Assembly: GCA_025200525.1 (NCBI GenBank)
Contig: CM045761.1
Coordinates: 203,972,321-204,036,320, forward strand
Length of the DNA stretch: 64,000 nucleotides
From: Camellia lanceoleosa
Lineage: Eukaryota > Streptophyta > Magnoliopsida > Ericales > Theaceae
Direction of reading: 5' to 3'
A model generated the notes under the pieces. That model saw only the letters and a list, made by a program, of their open reading frames with translations. It made no database searches and was not told the origin of the DNA. Below, one piece after another: positions 11,159 through 22,066 of this stretch. A program made the translations under genes and the position numbers. Numbering within the stretch: position 1 is the stretch's first letter; every line of letters starts with the position of its first letter.

Positions 11159-12913
11159 TTACAAGTGTTTTACCTTCTGAGTTTCCCCACATATTTCGTT
11201 CTCATTGACCTTCGAATGAATCATATTGATCACTTGAGGTCCACTTGTTTGCGGTTGTGGTGCTGGTAGAGGTGGTGCTGCTGGTGCCTGAGGCAGTCTT
11301 GCTTGCTCTTTCCTTGTCATGGTCTCATCTACCAGGTCCCTTAGATGACCTTGTCTTACCAGGTCTTCTAGATGTGTCTTTAAGACTCTGCACCATTGAT
11401 TTAGGTGTCTATCCTCATTGTGGTAGGCACAGTGTTTCCCCAAACTTCTTCCCATAAATTCACCAGGAAGCTTCTCTGGTGCTCTATAATAGGGCTGATC
11501 TCGGATTCTTTCCAAGACTTTGTAACCGCAATCGGAATCGCAATTTATCTGATTATTTGCTTGACCCTCGATCTGTCTCTTGCTTGTTGCATCCAGTGTT
11601 ACCTCGGCCTCACTTCAGCGAGCCGTTTCTCTTCTCTTGTTTTGACGCCTTTGTCCATGTCGTATCCTCCTTAGCTCTGGCATATTTCTCTATTCTGGCC
11701 ATTAATTCCTCCATACTTTTTGGTAGTGTTTTTGCCAATGATTTCTGAAGCAAACAATCAACTTTCAGGCCATTCTTAAAAGACACAACCGCCACCTCTT
11801 GGTTGCATCCTGATATTCGGTTGAACACCTCATAATACCTTTTGGCGTAGGTCTTAAGGCTTTCATCCTCACCAATTCTTAGAGCCATCAGGGAGTCCAC
11901 CCTCAATGGCTGTAGTTTGTTTGTCACAAATCTAGCCACGAATATCTTGGCTAAGCCTTCCCAGCTTTTCACTTTTCATTTCGACAACTTGTGAAACTAG
12001 TCTGATGTAATTTCTCCAAAGTATGAGGGGAACACTTTGTAGAGCAACGACTCGTTCCCGGTGTACAGTGTCATTGAGTTCAAGTACAAGCCGACGTGAA
12101 AGTTAGGGTCAAACTTCCCGTCGTATATCTGAAATCTCGGCATGTGAAACCTCTTAGGGGCCTCAAATTTGTCCAATTCTACCGAGAACGGTATTCTCAG
12201 TTTGACCGAAGAGGTTACCTTGGCATCCTGTCGCTTCCTCTAGAGGTAATCCCTCAAATCCTCCTTAGTACGTCCGGGGCTCGGCTATCAACGGATTTCA
12301 GCCTTTTTGGTGCGCTACTCCCGGTGTCGTTATGAGTCCTCTTAGACCTCTCTCCGTTCATTGCACCGAAACAAAGTTCCTTCCCTTAAACGTACCGATA
12401 TTCTTTGGAGTCAACTTCTTTGGTACGATACGTCCTCCGAGAATCTCCCTTCATTGACTCTCCTCGTCCGACCTCCCTTGAAGGCCGATGAGAGTGTTTC
12501 TTCAATCTGGTGTCTTTGAGACTCTGAGGGCTTTTTTGCCCTTTCTTCTGGGCATTGTTCTTGGCCGCTGGAATCGGCGTGTCTTGTAACGAGAATGGTG
12601 GCTGCGTGACGTTATTCTGTATCATGAAATTGATAACTGATTGTAGGTCCGCCAATTCTCCCGTCATTCCCTTCATCTCTCCGTCCCTCCATAGGCATTT
12701 ATCTTTCCATACCTGGAGCTCGTTCTCGTTATAATACCCGCCTCAGTCTGCCTTTTTTGGTACGTCGCCCTCCTGGCCGACGTCTTTCTCTCCGGGATTC
12801 TGATCTCGAGTTTCTTCGTTGCAATTATCCTCTTCTACGTTATGATCAAAGTGTTTACCACTTCCAATAGGGATGTCGTCCCCGATCTTTTCTTTCTGTC
12901 CATCGTTGGCCAT
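11159..12913 (-). pseudogene. gag of the first Tat element (fragmented)
   Basis: The likely start is the ATG at 12913 on the minus strand (MANDGQKEK), just after the primer binding site; the second Tat element also starts MAN. One TGA stop lies near 12750. Further pieces are 12676-12386 (basic linker), 11972-11610 (retrotransposon Gag core, FVARFVTNKLQ, LRIGEDESLKTYAKRYYEVF) and 11515-11159 (CAYHNEDRHLNQWC, then LKTHLEDLVRQGHL). Frameshifts separate them. Gag forms the virus-like particle in intact relatives. Confidence 0.83.
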
Positions 12914-12929
12914 CTATTCTCCTTTCTTT

Positions 12930-12948
12930 CCCACAAACGACACCAAAT
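12930..12948 (-). other. Primer binding site of the first Tat element
   Basis: On the minus strand ATTTGGTGTCGTTTGTGGG follows directly after the LTR end. It parallels ATTGGCGCCGTCTGTGGG of the second element, whose TGGCGCCGT start fits a tRNA-Asp-type primer. The site here has diverged. Confidence 0.7.
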
Positions 12949-13497
12949 TGTGTGTATTGTTTTCTGACCACATTGCCAAACAGATACTCAGCTGGAGAAC
13001 ACCGGCAGAATAGATTACGCCCGAACAACCTGTCATAGAAAGAAAAGACTCCGGCGGTGGTTCTTCTACCTGGGAGCACTCCGACAATCAAGTCAGTAAT
13101 CAATATCTCTTAAAGATAACCAAATTGTGCTTAACTCACAAGCCAGAATACAAAAAGCGTACCTTAGACCTACGAGGGTGCCTTACTTTTATAGCCAACA
13201 CTGATCTGATCCCCGTAGAAGTCTAGCTTCAATGGATTCTAGCTCAATGATTATCCCAAACTCTCCACTAGATAAAGATAAACTCCCTAAGAGCTTTATC
13301 TTTATTCAGGCTGAGGTCCTCTCTCATTTTAGGACTCTTGTCCCTTATCCGTTCATCTCGGATTCCGGTATCTCTGCAGATAACCTCGACTTAGCCGAGA
13401 TCATCTCAGCGTTATGTCCCAAGACACATGGCACCTCGGCTAGCACTTTGGTGCCACCTTATCCACGTGTTGTTATTCAAAAAATATGCCCCCCACA
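12949..13497 (-). repeat. 5' LTR of the first Tat element (549 bp)
   Basis: On the minus strand it begins TGTGGGGGGCATATTTTTTG and ends ATACACACA next to the primer binding site, so it has TG...CA ends. A TATA-like CTATAAAAG near 13193-13185 on the minus strand is the likely promoter core. No second copy is present in the window. Confidence 0.8.
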
Positions 13498-13849
13498 ATT
13501 AAAGGAAATTACATCGTTATAACATCAATATCATCATGTATGTAGTAACGACAAACAATGTGACCATAACGATATTCAATTTTTGATAGCGATTTTGCAC
13601 AAATCAATCCAAAAGTTATCAATATCAATTTGTGCGATGTACCCAAGTATTTGAAAATATAAAACCTACAAAATATTTAGAAAAACATAAATTAATCTCT
13701 CTCTGTAAACGAATATATATACATATCGTTTAATTTTCATTACTTGAGATGATAACAATTTTTACCTTTGGCATAGGTGCAAAATCAAGTATTCAAATTC
13801 TTTTGGTATTTAATATTACAAATCACAAATTAAGTTAATTGATAATTAA
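13498..13849. other. AT-rich flank, nothing recognised
   Basis: Sequence beyond the 5' LTR. I see no gene, and no target duplication can be confirmed because the other LTR is missing. Confidence 0.6.
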
Positions 13850-15900
13850 AAATACAATCATTTTTAAAATTTAAAAAAAAAAAACACGATGAGTTAAAAA
13901 ATTAATTACAAATATTTTTTTAAGACAAAATACAATCTAATCATCATCAATAGTGGCTACTTTATGTGAACCTAATGAATATAATTCATTTTTTTTCTTC
14001 AAAAAACATAGAGATTGTCACAACCTAAACAAAAAAAATTTCCTCATCATGTGATCGATATAGAGTGTAAAAAAACACAATCAGTTAAAAAATAAAATCA
14101 TCATGTGATCAAAACGGAGTATAAAAAAACACAATTACATTTTTGCTCATAATAAAAAAAAATCAATGAAGTTAATTAGTAGTTAAAAAACACAATAATT
14201 GTTTTTCTCAAAAAATATAGTGATCACAAATTAAGTTAATTGATAATTAAAAAATACATCATTTCCAATCACAAATTAATTTAACCGATATTTAAAAAAC
14301 ACAATCATTTTTTTTAAAAACACAATGAGTTAAAAAACCCAATTACAATTTTTTTTTTACTGGAAAAAATACAATCTAATCATATCAGTAGTGGGTCCTT
14401 TATGTGAACTTAATGAGAATAATCCTTTTTTTTTTGGGTCAAAAAACACAGAGATTATCATAACACAAACAATTTTTTTCCTCATCATGTGATCGAAATA
14501 GAGTATAAAAAACATAGTCAATTGATAGTTAAAAAACACAATCACAAATCTGAAGTTAAAAATATAGTGAGTCAAAAACCAATCACAAATTAATTACAAA
14601 TTTTTTAATTGATATTTAAAAACAAAATCATTTGAAACAAAAAAAATCATAGTGAGTTAAAAATCCAATCAATTTAAAAATACAATTGCCGTATCATCAA
14701 AACAGAGTGTAAAATCCAATCACAAATTAATTACAAATTTTTTAATTAATATTTAGAAAATCCAATCACAAATTAAGTCAACTAATATTTAAAAAGCACA
14801 ATCATTTTTTTTTTCAAAAAATATAAAGAGTTAAAAAATTCAATTTATTTAAAAATAGAATCACCGTATTATCAAAGCAGAGTATCAAAAACCATAATCA
14901 TATTTTTGCTCATAATAAAAAAAAATAAATGAAAAAAAAGAGTGTAAAACCAAATCACAAATTAATTACAAAGTTTTTTAATTGATATTTAAAAATCACA
15001 ATCATTTTTTTTTTTCAAAAAACACAATGAGTTAAAAAATTTAATTACTTTAAAAATACAATCACTGTATCATCAAAATGGAGTGTAAAACTCAATCACA
15101 AATTCATTACAATTTTTTTAATTGATATTTAAAAAGCACAATTATTTTTTTTCAAAAACACAGTGAGTTAAAATTTTCAATCAATTAAAAATACAATCAC
15201 CATATCATCTAAGCAGAGTGTAAAAACCACAATATTAATTTACAAATTTTTTATTGATATTTAAAAATACAATCATTTTTTTAAAAAAACAGTGAGTTAA
15301 AAAACTCAATCAGTTTAAAAATACAATCACCATATCATCAAAAGCGGGTGTAAAAATCACAAACATGTTTTCCTTATAATAAAAACATTAATGAAAAAAA
15401 ACCATTAAAAATAAATGAAAAGATTACTTACAGACTTTGAAGATTGTGTTGAAATGAAAATTGTGACTGTGAAGGTGTTAGCCTTTTTCCAACATTATGT
15501 CCAACTTTTTAATTAATATTTAAAAACACAATTATTTTTTTTCTCAAAAAAACATTGATTTAACAAAACCCAATCATTTTAAAAATACAATCGCCGTATC
15601 ATTAAAACAAAGTGTAAAAAATCACAATATTAATTACAATTTTTTTTAATTGATATTTAAAAAACACGATCATTTTTTTCCTTCAAAAAACACAGTAGGT
15701 TAAAAAATCCAATCAGTTTAAAAATACAATTACCGTATCATCAAAACGGAGTGTAAAAAACCAAAATCACGTTTTTGCTCATAATAAAAGATAGATAAAT
15801 GAAAAAAAGAACCGTCGAAAAATAAATGAAAAAGTTACTTCTTGATTTTGAACATTGTGTTGAAATGAAAATTGTGACTGTGAAGGTGTCTTTTTTCACA
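13850..15900. repeat. Diverged tandem array with units of about 140-200 bp
   Basis: The phrases AAAACACAATCATTTTTTT, CAATGAGTTAAAAAA, CCGTATCATCAAAACGGAGT and AATTAATTACAAATTTTTTA recur in the same order about ten times. The larger block around AATGAAAATTGTGACTGTGA occurs near 15455 and again near 15860, suggesting a higher-order period of about 400 bp. There are no coding frames. It may be an old satellite or an array inside a decayed element. Confidence 0.75.
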
Positions 15901-16315
15901 AATTCTGTTCAACCCTCTCTCTCCCAAACTTTATCTTTATCTTGATTTGTTCTTATTTTAGTTTGTCCTTCCAGTATAAAAAAATAATAATAGTAAGTGA
16001 ATAATTTTATCTTTTAGCGTAATATGATGTGCTACGGTATGACAGAAGTCGAAAAGGTTGCAATAGTAGGTATGAAAGAAGTCAAGAAGGCTGCGAAAGT
16101 AAGGTTTAGGGTTTTCAAAATTTGAAAATGTTAAAATTGAATGGTGGGAGTTTTTTTTTAAATCATGAAATTAGGAAATTAATATTAGGATATTGAAGTT
16201 CCCAAAATGTTTGTAAGTTAGAAACCCCTCTTCCCTTATATAATATATACATGAGATGGGTATAGTACACACCATTTGGAAGGTGTGCACTATAGTATTT
16301 CCCATTATAAATACA
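15901..16315. other. AT-rich spacer with a short direct repeat
   Basis: No gene recognised. At about 16036-16100 two imperfect copies of a segment starting GGTATGA and containing AGAAGTC lie head to tail; this is too short to interpret. Confidence 0.5.
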
Positions 16316-16640
16316 TTCCCAAGAGTTAGCTTAAAATATAATTTGCTTCCTGTTATTCTAAAAATTATATCATGTCCCCCTAAAATTTATAATTTCATAA
16401 CAAATAGATAGTTTTATTAATAATATCATGTTAATTAACAATTTTTAATGACATTAGAAATTTATTTCAATTAATAATTCAAATAATTATATTATTGTAT
16501 AATAGAACAGTTAGGAATTTTATTTTTTTTAGTTAATTATATTAATAAAAATTCTGATAAGGGGATAATTGTAATTTTTCAAACTACATAAAGCAATCTA
16601 TATTTTAAACAAATTTCAAAAGGTGTATTTAAAATTTACC
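16316..16640. mobile_element. Diverged MITE related to the one at 60279-60600
   Basis: The interior matches that MITE along most of its length (TAATTTCATAACAAATA, then TTAATTAACAATTTTTAATG, then AATTCAAATAATTATATTAT and a closing AAAATTTACC). The ends are too worn to define terminal repeats or a target duplication, so the borders are approximate. Confidence 0.65.
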
Positions 16641-17084
16641 TTTTTTTTATGTAGTATTAATGCATTGATAAGTAAGACCAAAACTAGAGCTCATTAAAAA
16701 TTACATTTTTTATATATATAATTTTGAATTGATTTTAGATAGTAGAATCCTTTGAATCCATCCGAGACATAACAAATTCAGAACACATACTACCATCAAT
16801 TAGCTCAAGATAACATCTAATTTTCGTTATTCAAATTTGATTATCATATAATTTTTATCTTATTGTCAATTTTAATCGTTAGTATATTAAAAAAATTTAT
16901 TCTTACAAAATTTTTTTTACAATGGGTTGGTGATGTTTTTCGATTAATAGTAATCTTATTAATAGTATTGCATTTAAAAGTGACAAGTCCCTAATTCAAT
17001 TGCATCATTTTGTATACAATTTTTGTCATTTATATTTATTTGGAGCGATAATTTAGAATCATGAAAAGGTGACAATAATATTGG
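16641..17084. other. AT-rich spacer, nothing recognised
   Basis: No coding frame, terminal repeat or array stands out. Confidence 0.5.
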
Positions 17085-17272
17085 ACATCATGTTATTGGT
17101 TCTGAGTTTGAAGAAGAAGAAGAAGATAATAGATTGTTTGCATCTGAAACTGAAGTCTCCATGTCAGGGATCATGTGTTCCTTGTCACATGCCTTAAACA
17201 TTGATCAGACAATAATATTACCACCACATGACAATTATTGTTTACGACGAGTGCATACAGCAACGAACAAAA
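17085..17272 (+). pseudogene. Possible exon relic of a transcription-factor gene
   Basis: An open frame of about 60 codons, less AT-biased than its surroundings, encodes an acidic run (EFEEEEEDN), then ETEVSMSGIMCSLSHALNI, then a basic end (CLRRVHTATNKN) and a stop. The order of acid patch, short hydrophobic helix and basic tail recalls the region before the AP2 domain in some plant ERF factors, but no AP2 domain follows. The assignment is weak, and it may be a chance frame. Confidence 0.2.
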
Positions 17273-17291
17273 ACAGTTGCTAAATGATTGA

Positions 17292-17432
17292 GGGCGTTTT
17301 GGCAACATAGTAGACAGTCAGTTTTTTTATTTTTTAGTTTTTTCAGTCACATTCATCTTTATTTTTTAACAAAAAAGTCAAAAAATTACAAAAAAGTCAA
17401 AAAGTCAATGTTATACTAACTTCTCAAAACAC
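17292..17432. mobile_element. Small MITE, GGGCGTTTTGGCAACAT family
   Basis: About 140 bp with imperfect inverted ends (GGGCGTTTTGGCAACAT against the reverse complement of CTTCTCAAAACACCGCT) and internal GTCAAAAAGTCAA runs. A relative lies at 42266-42424. Confidence 0.6.
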
Positions 17433-17481
17433 CGCTAAAATCAAAAGAGGAAATATATACTATGGCTTGATATTACAATAT

Positions 17482-18489
17482 AGGGTGAATTACATTACCA
17501 ATTTTATAATTGAATTAGTCACTTTGATATCGACTTTTCAATTGAGACACGTTTGATCATGTATTTTGAATCTTGTATCAAATAAAGATAATTGAAGATA
17601 CCTTTGCTTAATTTTAAGGGCAAAATCATCAAGTAAATAAAATATAAACTAATTTAACAAAAATTAAAGGCAAAAAAATATTTTTAAATTTTAAAAAATT
17701 ATTTCTACACACCAAAGATAAAATTATGCAAAATTGATAAAATTTTTTAGACATTTGTTTACTTATTTTTTACCAAATTATTTTTATTATGTGTTTAGAT
17801 GATGATCATGTAATGGGTGACTATTAAGATTTTAATGTGTAATCGATATATTTAATATATAAAATGTTTTTAGTTTTGAATTTTTCGTTTGGAAACATGC
17901 TATTTTAGTAACTTTTTGTCTTTTTAGCTAAAATATGAGGTAAAAAAACTATTATGTTTAAGGTGACTTTTTGGCTTTTTACGAAAAGATGTACAAAAAT
18001 AGAGAAAAAAGAATCTTTGACTTTTAGTATAAGTTATAGGCTTTTTGACTTTTTAGTAACTTTTTACTTTTAGACTAAAACAACTACTTGCTTAAGCGAG
18101 GCCTTAATGAATTGGTCTAATAATGATATTAAGTTGTTGTCATATTTGACTTTTGAAAAATAGAAACTACTACTCATTACATGATTATCATCCAAACATA
18201 TACTATAAAAATTAATTTGGTAAAATAAATAAATGTCTAAAAGATTTATCAATTTTATATAATTTTATCTTTAGTGGATAAAATAATTTTTTTGACATTT
18301 ATTTTTGTCAAATTAGTTTATATTTTATCAAATTAACAATTTTTTCCTTGAAATTAAGTAATGATATCTTCAATTGTCATTATTTAGAATAACATTCAAA
18401 ATTCATGATTAAATGTGTCACAATTGAAAAGTCAGAAACTAAAGTAACACAAATTCCAAATTATAGGAATTGTTAATATAATTCGCCCT
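17482..18489. mobile_element. Foldback element (1008 bp) with 7 bp target duplication ACAATAT
   Basis: The two ends are long inverted copies of each other: AGGGTGAATTACATTA at the left, and TAATATAATTCGCCCT (its near reverse complement) at the right. The similarity continues inward for several hundred bp. ACAATAT flanks both sides (17475-17481 and 18490-18496). It has no coding capacity. A relative is at 24743-25576. Confidence 0.85.
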
Positions 18490-18629
18490 ACAATATAATA
18501 TTATCGATATGATTATATATTAATTAATATTAAATATAATTAACATATTTAAACATTAAATATATAAGGATTGATTTTTGAAACAGAGATTAGAATGAAC
18601 ATGACTTAAAGATTTGAGTGTAAGATTTA

Positions 18630-18841
18630 GGGCTTGTTTGGGAAGATGGGTCGGAGCTAAAATAGTCATATAAGACAAAATATGTTATTTTAGCTCAATA
18701 AGACAAAATATTACATTAAATTCATAATTATTATATTTTTCTCTCACAAAAAGTCAAAAACTCCTTTCCAAATGAGATTTTTTAACTTCAGACTAAAATA
18801 GCTAGAAAATCAAAAAGTCAACCTACTTCCCAAACCAACCC
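18630..18841. mobile_element. Tourist-like MITE, 212 bp, TTA target
   Basis: Ends GGGCTTGTTTGGGAAG and CTTCCCAAACCAACCC are inverted repeats with two mismatches. TTA lies on both sides (18627-18629 and 18842-18844). It has no ORF. This is the layout of PIF/Harbinger-derived MITEs. Confidence 0.85.
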
Positions 18842-18844
18842 TTA

Positions 18845-19003
18845 CGCTGTGTTTGGTCAGGAGATTTGAGAAGGGATTTGGAAAGGAAAAGGGAAAAAGT
18901 GTGTGAAATTAGGTGAAATGTAGGTATATTTTATTCATATTTTACCTACATTTTTTATTTTTCTTTTTAAATCTCTCCTCAAATCCCCCAACCAAATATA
19001 ACA
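18845..19003. mobile_element. Tourist-like MITE, 159 bp, sharing the adjacent TTA
   Basis: The body runs from TGTGTTTGGTCAGGAGATTT to CTCAAATCCCCCAACCAAAT, inverted copies of each other. It is bordered by TTA at 18842-18844 and 19004-19006, so the left TTA is also the right duplication of the previous MITE. A relative is at 25952-26112. Confidence 0.75.
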
Positions 19004-19867
19004 TTAAGGTTTTGAGTTTGAATCATCTAAAAAATTATTGGATTATTAATTTTAAAATTTTAAAATTAGTTGAGATGTGAGGAAGTTATTTTTCTTATAC
19101 AAATCCTAATAATAAAAAAAGACTTACCTTAGACTATTTTGACAATTTAAAAAAATCAAATTATTAATTTATTTAAATTGTATTACCTCACTATTTTTTA
19201 TTTTTATTTTTCCAAAAAAACTAATAAATTAACGTGTTTTATACTTCTCAAAACAAACCATTGTGGCTGGATTATGACTTTTTGGAAGCTTTGAGTGCAG
19301 TGCACGCTTTGACTCTTTGTAGTTTCTTCATCAGTAATAATATATCTTCTAATTTTAAATTTTACTTATACTTTAATAATGTAAAATTTTTTAAAAAAAA
19401 AATTTAATTCAAAATATTACATCAATAAGTGAGCTCCACCGCTATGTAAAGCTTCCATACATTTTCTTTCTTCATGGTGTTAGACACACAGCAGAACCGA
19501 GTCTTCTTCGCAGCAAACAACCTGTGAAAACGAGTGCACATGGGATGATGATTTTTCGGGAAATTTGTTGATTTCCACCGCAAAACCGTTATAATTTTGA
19601 TTATGATTGTCAATGCTTTGATTTCATCACTCTACTGTCCCCCTGACTCTCTCTCTCTCCCCTTTCCCATTAGAAGTGGACGATTTCCCGTTATAATTTT
19701 GATTATGATTGTCAATGCTTTGTTCAGTGTATTTGCTTGTAATTTTTTAAATTTAGTATTTTAAAAATTAATTTTTTTTTCTGTATATTTTTATTTTTAA
19801 TGAATATTTTTTAAATTTCAAATAATTTTTTTACTTTATTAGATATACCTTACTTAAATGTATCTAA
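19004..19867. other. AT-rich spacer, no gene recognised
   Basis: One less AT-rich patch at about 19425-19700 has a short minus-strand frame and a CT run, and resembles no known protein. Confidence 0.5.
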
Positions 19868-20134
19868 GGCCTTGTTTGGGAAGACTAAATAAGTGCACTT
19901 TTTGTCTTTTTGGATAAAAAAGTTGAGGTTGAAAATATGAATGTTTGCGTTAACTTTTTGACTTTTTATGGAAAAATGTGTAATAAAAAATTGTGAAAAT
20001 TAGTTTTTAGAGGAATATTTGAATTGGGAGTTGTGCAGCCGTAATTGTTGACTTTTGGTGAATAGTGTTAACTTTTTAACTTTTTGAGTAACTTTTTGAC
20101 TTTTTGGATTATTTGGGAGTACCCAAACTTGGCC
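19868..20134. mobile_element. Tourist-like MITE, 267 bp, TAA target
   Basis: Begins GGCCTTGTTTGGGAAG and ends with the inverted CCCAAACTTGGCC. TAA flanks both sides (19865-19867 and 20135-20137). The interior has repeated ACTTTTTGACTTTTT runs like the other members in this window. Confidence 0.82.
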
Positions 20135-21302
20135 TAAATAGTAAAATATTTTTAAAAAATTAATAAATACACAAAATGTACCAAATTTTTGTATTTTTAT
20201 ATAATTTTGATGTTTTGTGAATTTTTTAAAGATTTTTTTTTCTCAAATATTATACTTTTAAACGTATTTATATTAGGTGTGTCTAAAAATTAAAAAAATT
20301 ACTTAAAATATTTTAAAAAATCAGTGAGAACAAAAAAATACAGAAAACGGAAAAAGTAAATTTTTAAAAAAAGTAAATAATGAAAACTGAAACCAAATAG
20401 AGTGACTATTTTTAAGTTTCTATTCAAATTTACAATCCAAATACAGCCTAATTATAAAAAATTTGAATAAAATTTATGAAGTGAAACTAGCCATGACAAT
20501 TTAGGTTTGGTTTTTGTTTCAATTATATTTATTTATGTATTTATATAATTTATTTTTAAATACAAAAAGTTTGAGAGGCTAAAATATTCCACCCTACATT
20601 AATATTTATTTATTTTATATTTTAAATATTTTAATTCTTATTTCTAAAGTTACAATGTTAACACTAACAAAAATTTTTTTAAAAAGTTACAAAATTAACT
20701 TGTTACCATCACTTCTCTAATTTGTCCAAACCTCTTACATGATATGGTATGAGGGTGAGGCAATATTCCCAAGTAGAATCGACATAAAGAAAAAAATAAA
20801 TGAAATATAAATTATTATTTTTAAAACAATTTTCTTCCCTTTTCTTTTTTCTTTTCCTTCATAAATTAATTTTTATTTTATTTTTCCCTTTATAAATTTC
20901 TACTTAAATTCTTGATCTAAACATAATTTTATTCATTTTTCATTTAACTACATAAATTTTATTTCAAATTCTTAATCTAAACAGAGTATTTTAAGACATG
21001 AAAGATTTTGTGGGAAATTTATTTTGTGCCTATTGAATTGTGCACCAAATGGCCAAGTCAAACACTATTCACCAACACAGCACTAAACTAAACAAAGTTT
21101 TTTTCTGGGGGATTATAGATTTTCACAGACTAATAATGCTTCTGGCCCAACCTACTAAAGCAGTCTTTGGGCCACATCACTATTATTGTGGGCTTGTGAT
21201 TAGCTTGAGGCCCAGTCTGCTTTTAAGCAGACCGTGGACACATTATTATTTTTTGTTTTGGGCTTATTACAAGCCTCAAAACGATGGGGAAAATAGTTTT
21301 AA
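20135..21302. other. AT-rich spacer, no gene recognised
   Basis: The patch at about 21030-21280, with several GGCCCA/TGGGCC words, is less AT-rich but has no convincing frame. Confidence 0.5.
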
Positions 21303-21560
21303 ATCAAGCCTATGTGTTGAATTGGATTCAGTCTTTTCAAGTACAAAAAACATCACAAACAAACAGAGTGTCTTTTTTTTTTTTTTTTTTTAGAGATTTG
21401 TCACAAACAAATCAAGCCTACGTGTTGAATTGGATACAGCCTTTTTCAAGTACAAAAAAAACATCACACACAAACACTGTCTTTCTTTCCATTTATTTTT
21501 TTTTTTTTTAGAGATTTGTCACAAACAAATCAAGCCTATGTGTTGAATTGGATACAGCCT
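21303..21560. repeat. About 110 bp tandem repeat, two and a half copies
   Basis: The block AATCAAGCCTA, GTGTTGAATTGGAT, CAGCCTTTT, AAGTACAAAAAA, CATCACA, then a poly-T run and AGAGATTTGTCACAAACA recurs from 21303, 21409 and 21527. Poly-T length differs among copies. Confidence 0.85.
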
Positions 21561-21738
21561 TTTCAAATAGAGTCTAAATATATATGTATATATTATTTAT
21601 AATATAAATACACATAAAATAAAATAAAATATAAAATATAACCAATGACAGTATAATTTTTCCAATTAAAATAATCATTTTGCTGGATACAATAGGATAA
21701 GGGTTGAGATCATCTATCAATTGGAGTGTCTAAAAAGA

Positions 21739-22066
21739 ATAGAATTGTGTTACTTAAGGTGAGAATCACACATCAATCTCATCCACAGGAGATGAGATTG
21801 AAAATATTAATGTTTAATTATCATAATTTAATAATTAATTTTTTTTAAAAAAAAGAAAAGAATAAAAAGCTCTTTCATTGAAGCACTACACATGATGCAT
21901 AGAATTGTGTTACTTAAGGTGAGAATCACAGATCAATAGCATCCATAGGAGATGACATTGAAAATATTAATGTTTAATTATCATAATTTAATAAATTTCT
22001 TTTTTTTTTTTAAAAAGAAGAATAAAAAGCTCTTTCATTGAAGCACTACACATGATGCATATAGAA
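21739..22066. repeat. About 160 bp tandem duplication
   Basis: The block beginning AGAATTGTGTTACTTAAGGT and ending ACTACACATGATGCAT occurs twice in direct succession, with a handful of substitutions and differing A/T runs. Confidence 0.87.

Larger units (their letters stand above)
3434..13497 (-). mobile_element. Decayed Tat-lineage Ty3/gypsy retrotransposon, minus strand, 3' LTR missing
   Basis: Read on the minus strand the order is LTR (13497-12949), primer binding site, gag, protease, reverse transcriptase, RNase H, archaeal-type RNase H, integrase, then a tandem-repeat 3' region. This is the domain order of plant Ty3/gypsy elements with an extra RNase H, that is the Tat clade. Every domain is broken by stops or frameshifts. 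A 2.27 kb solo LTR (7506-9776) sits inside the RT, next to an internal duplication. The element runs into the gap before any 3' LTR appears, so its left end and target duplication are unknown. Its LTR is unrelated to that of the second Tat element at 45592-57465, so it is a different family. Confidence 0.88.
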
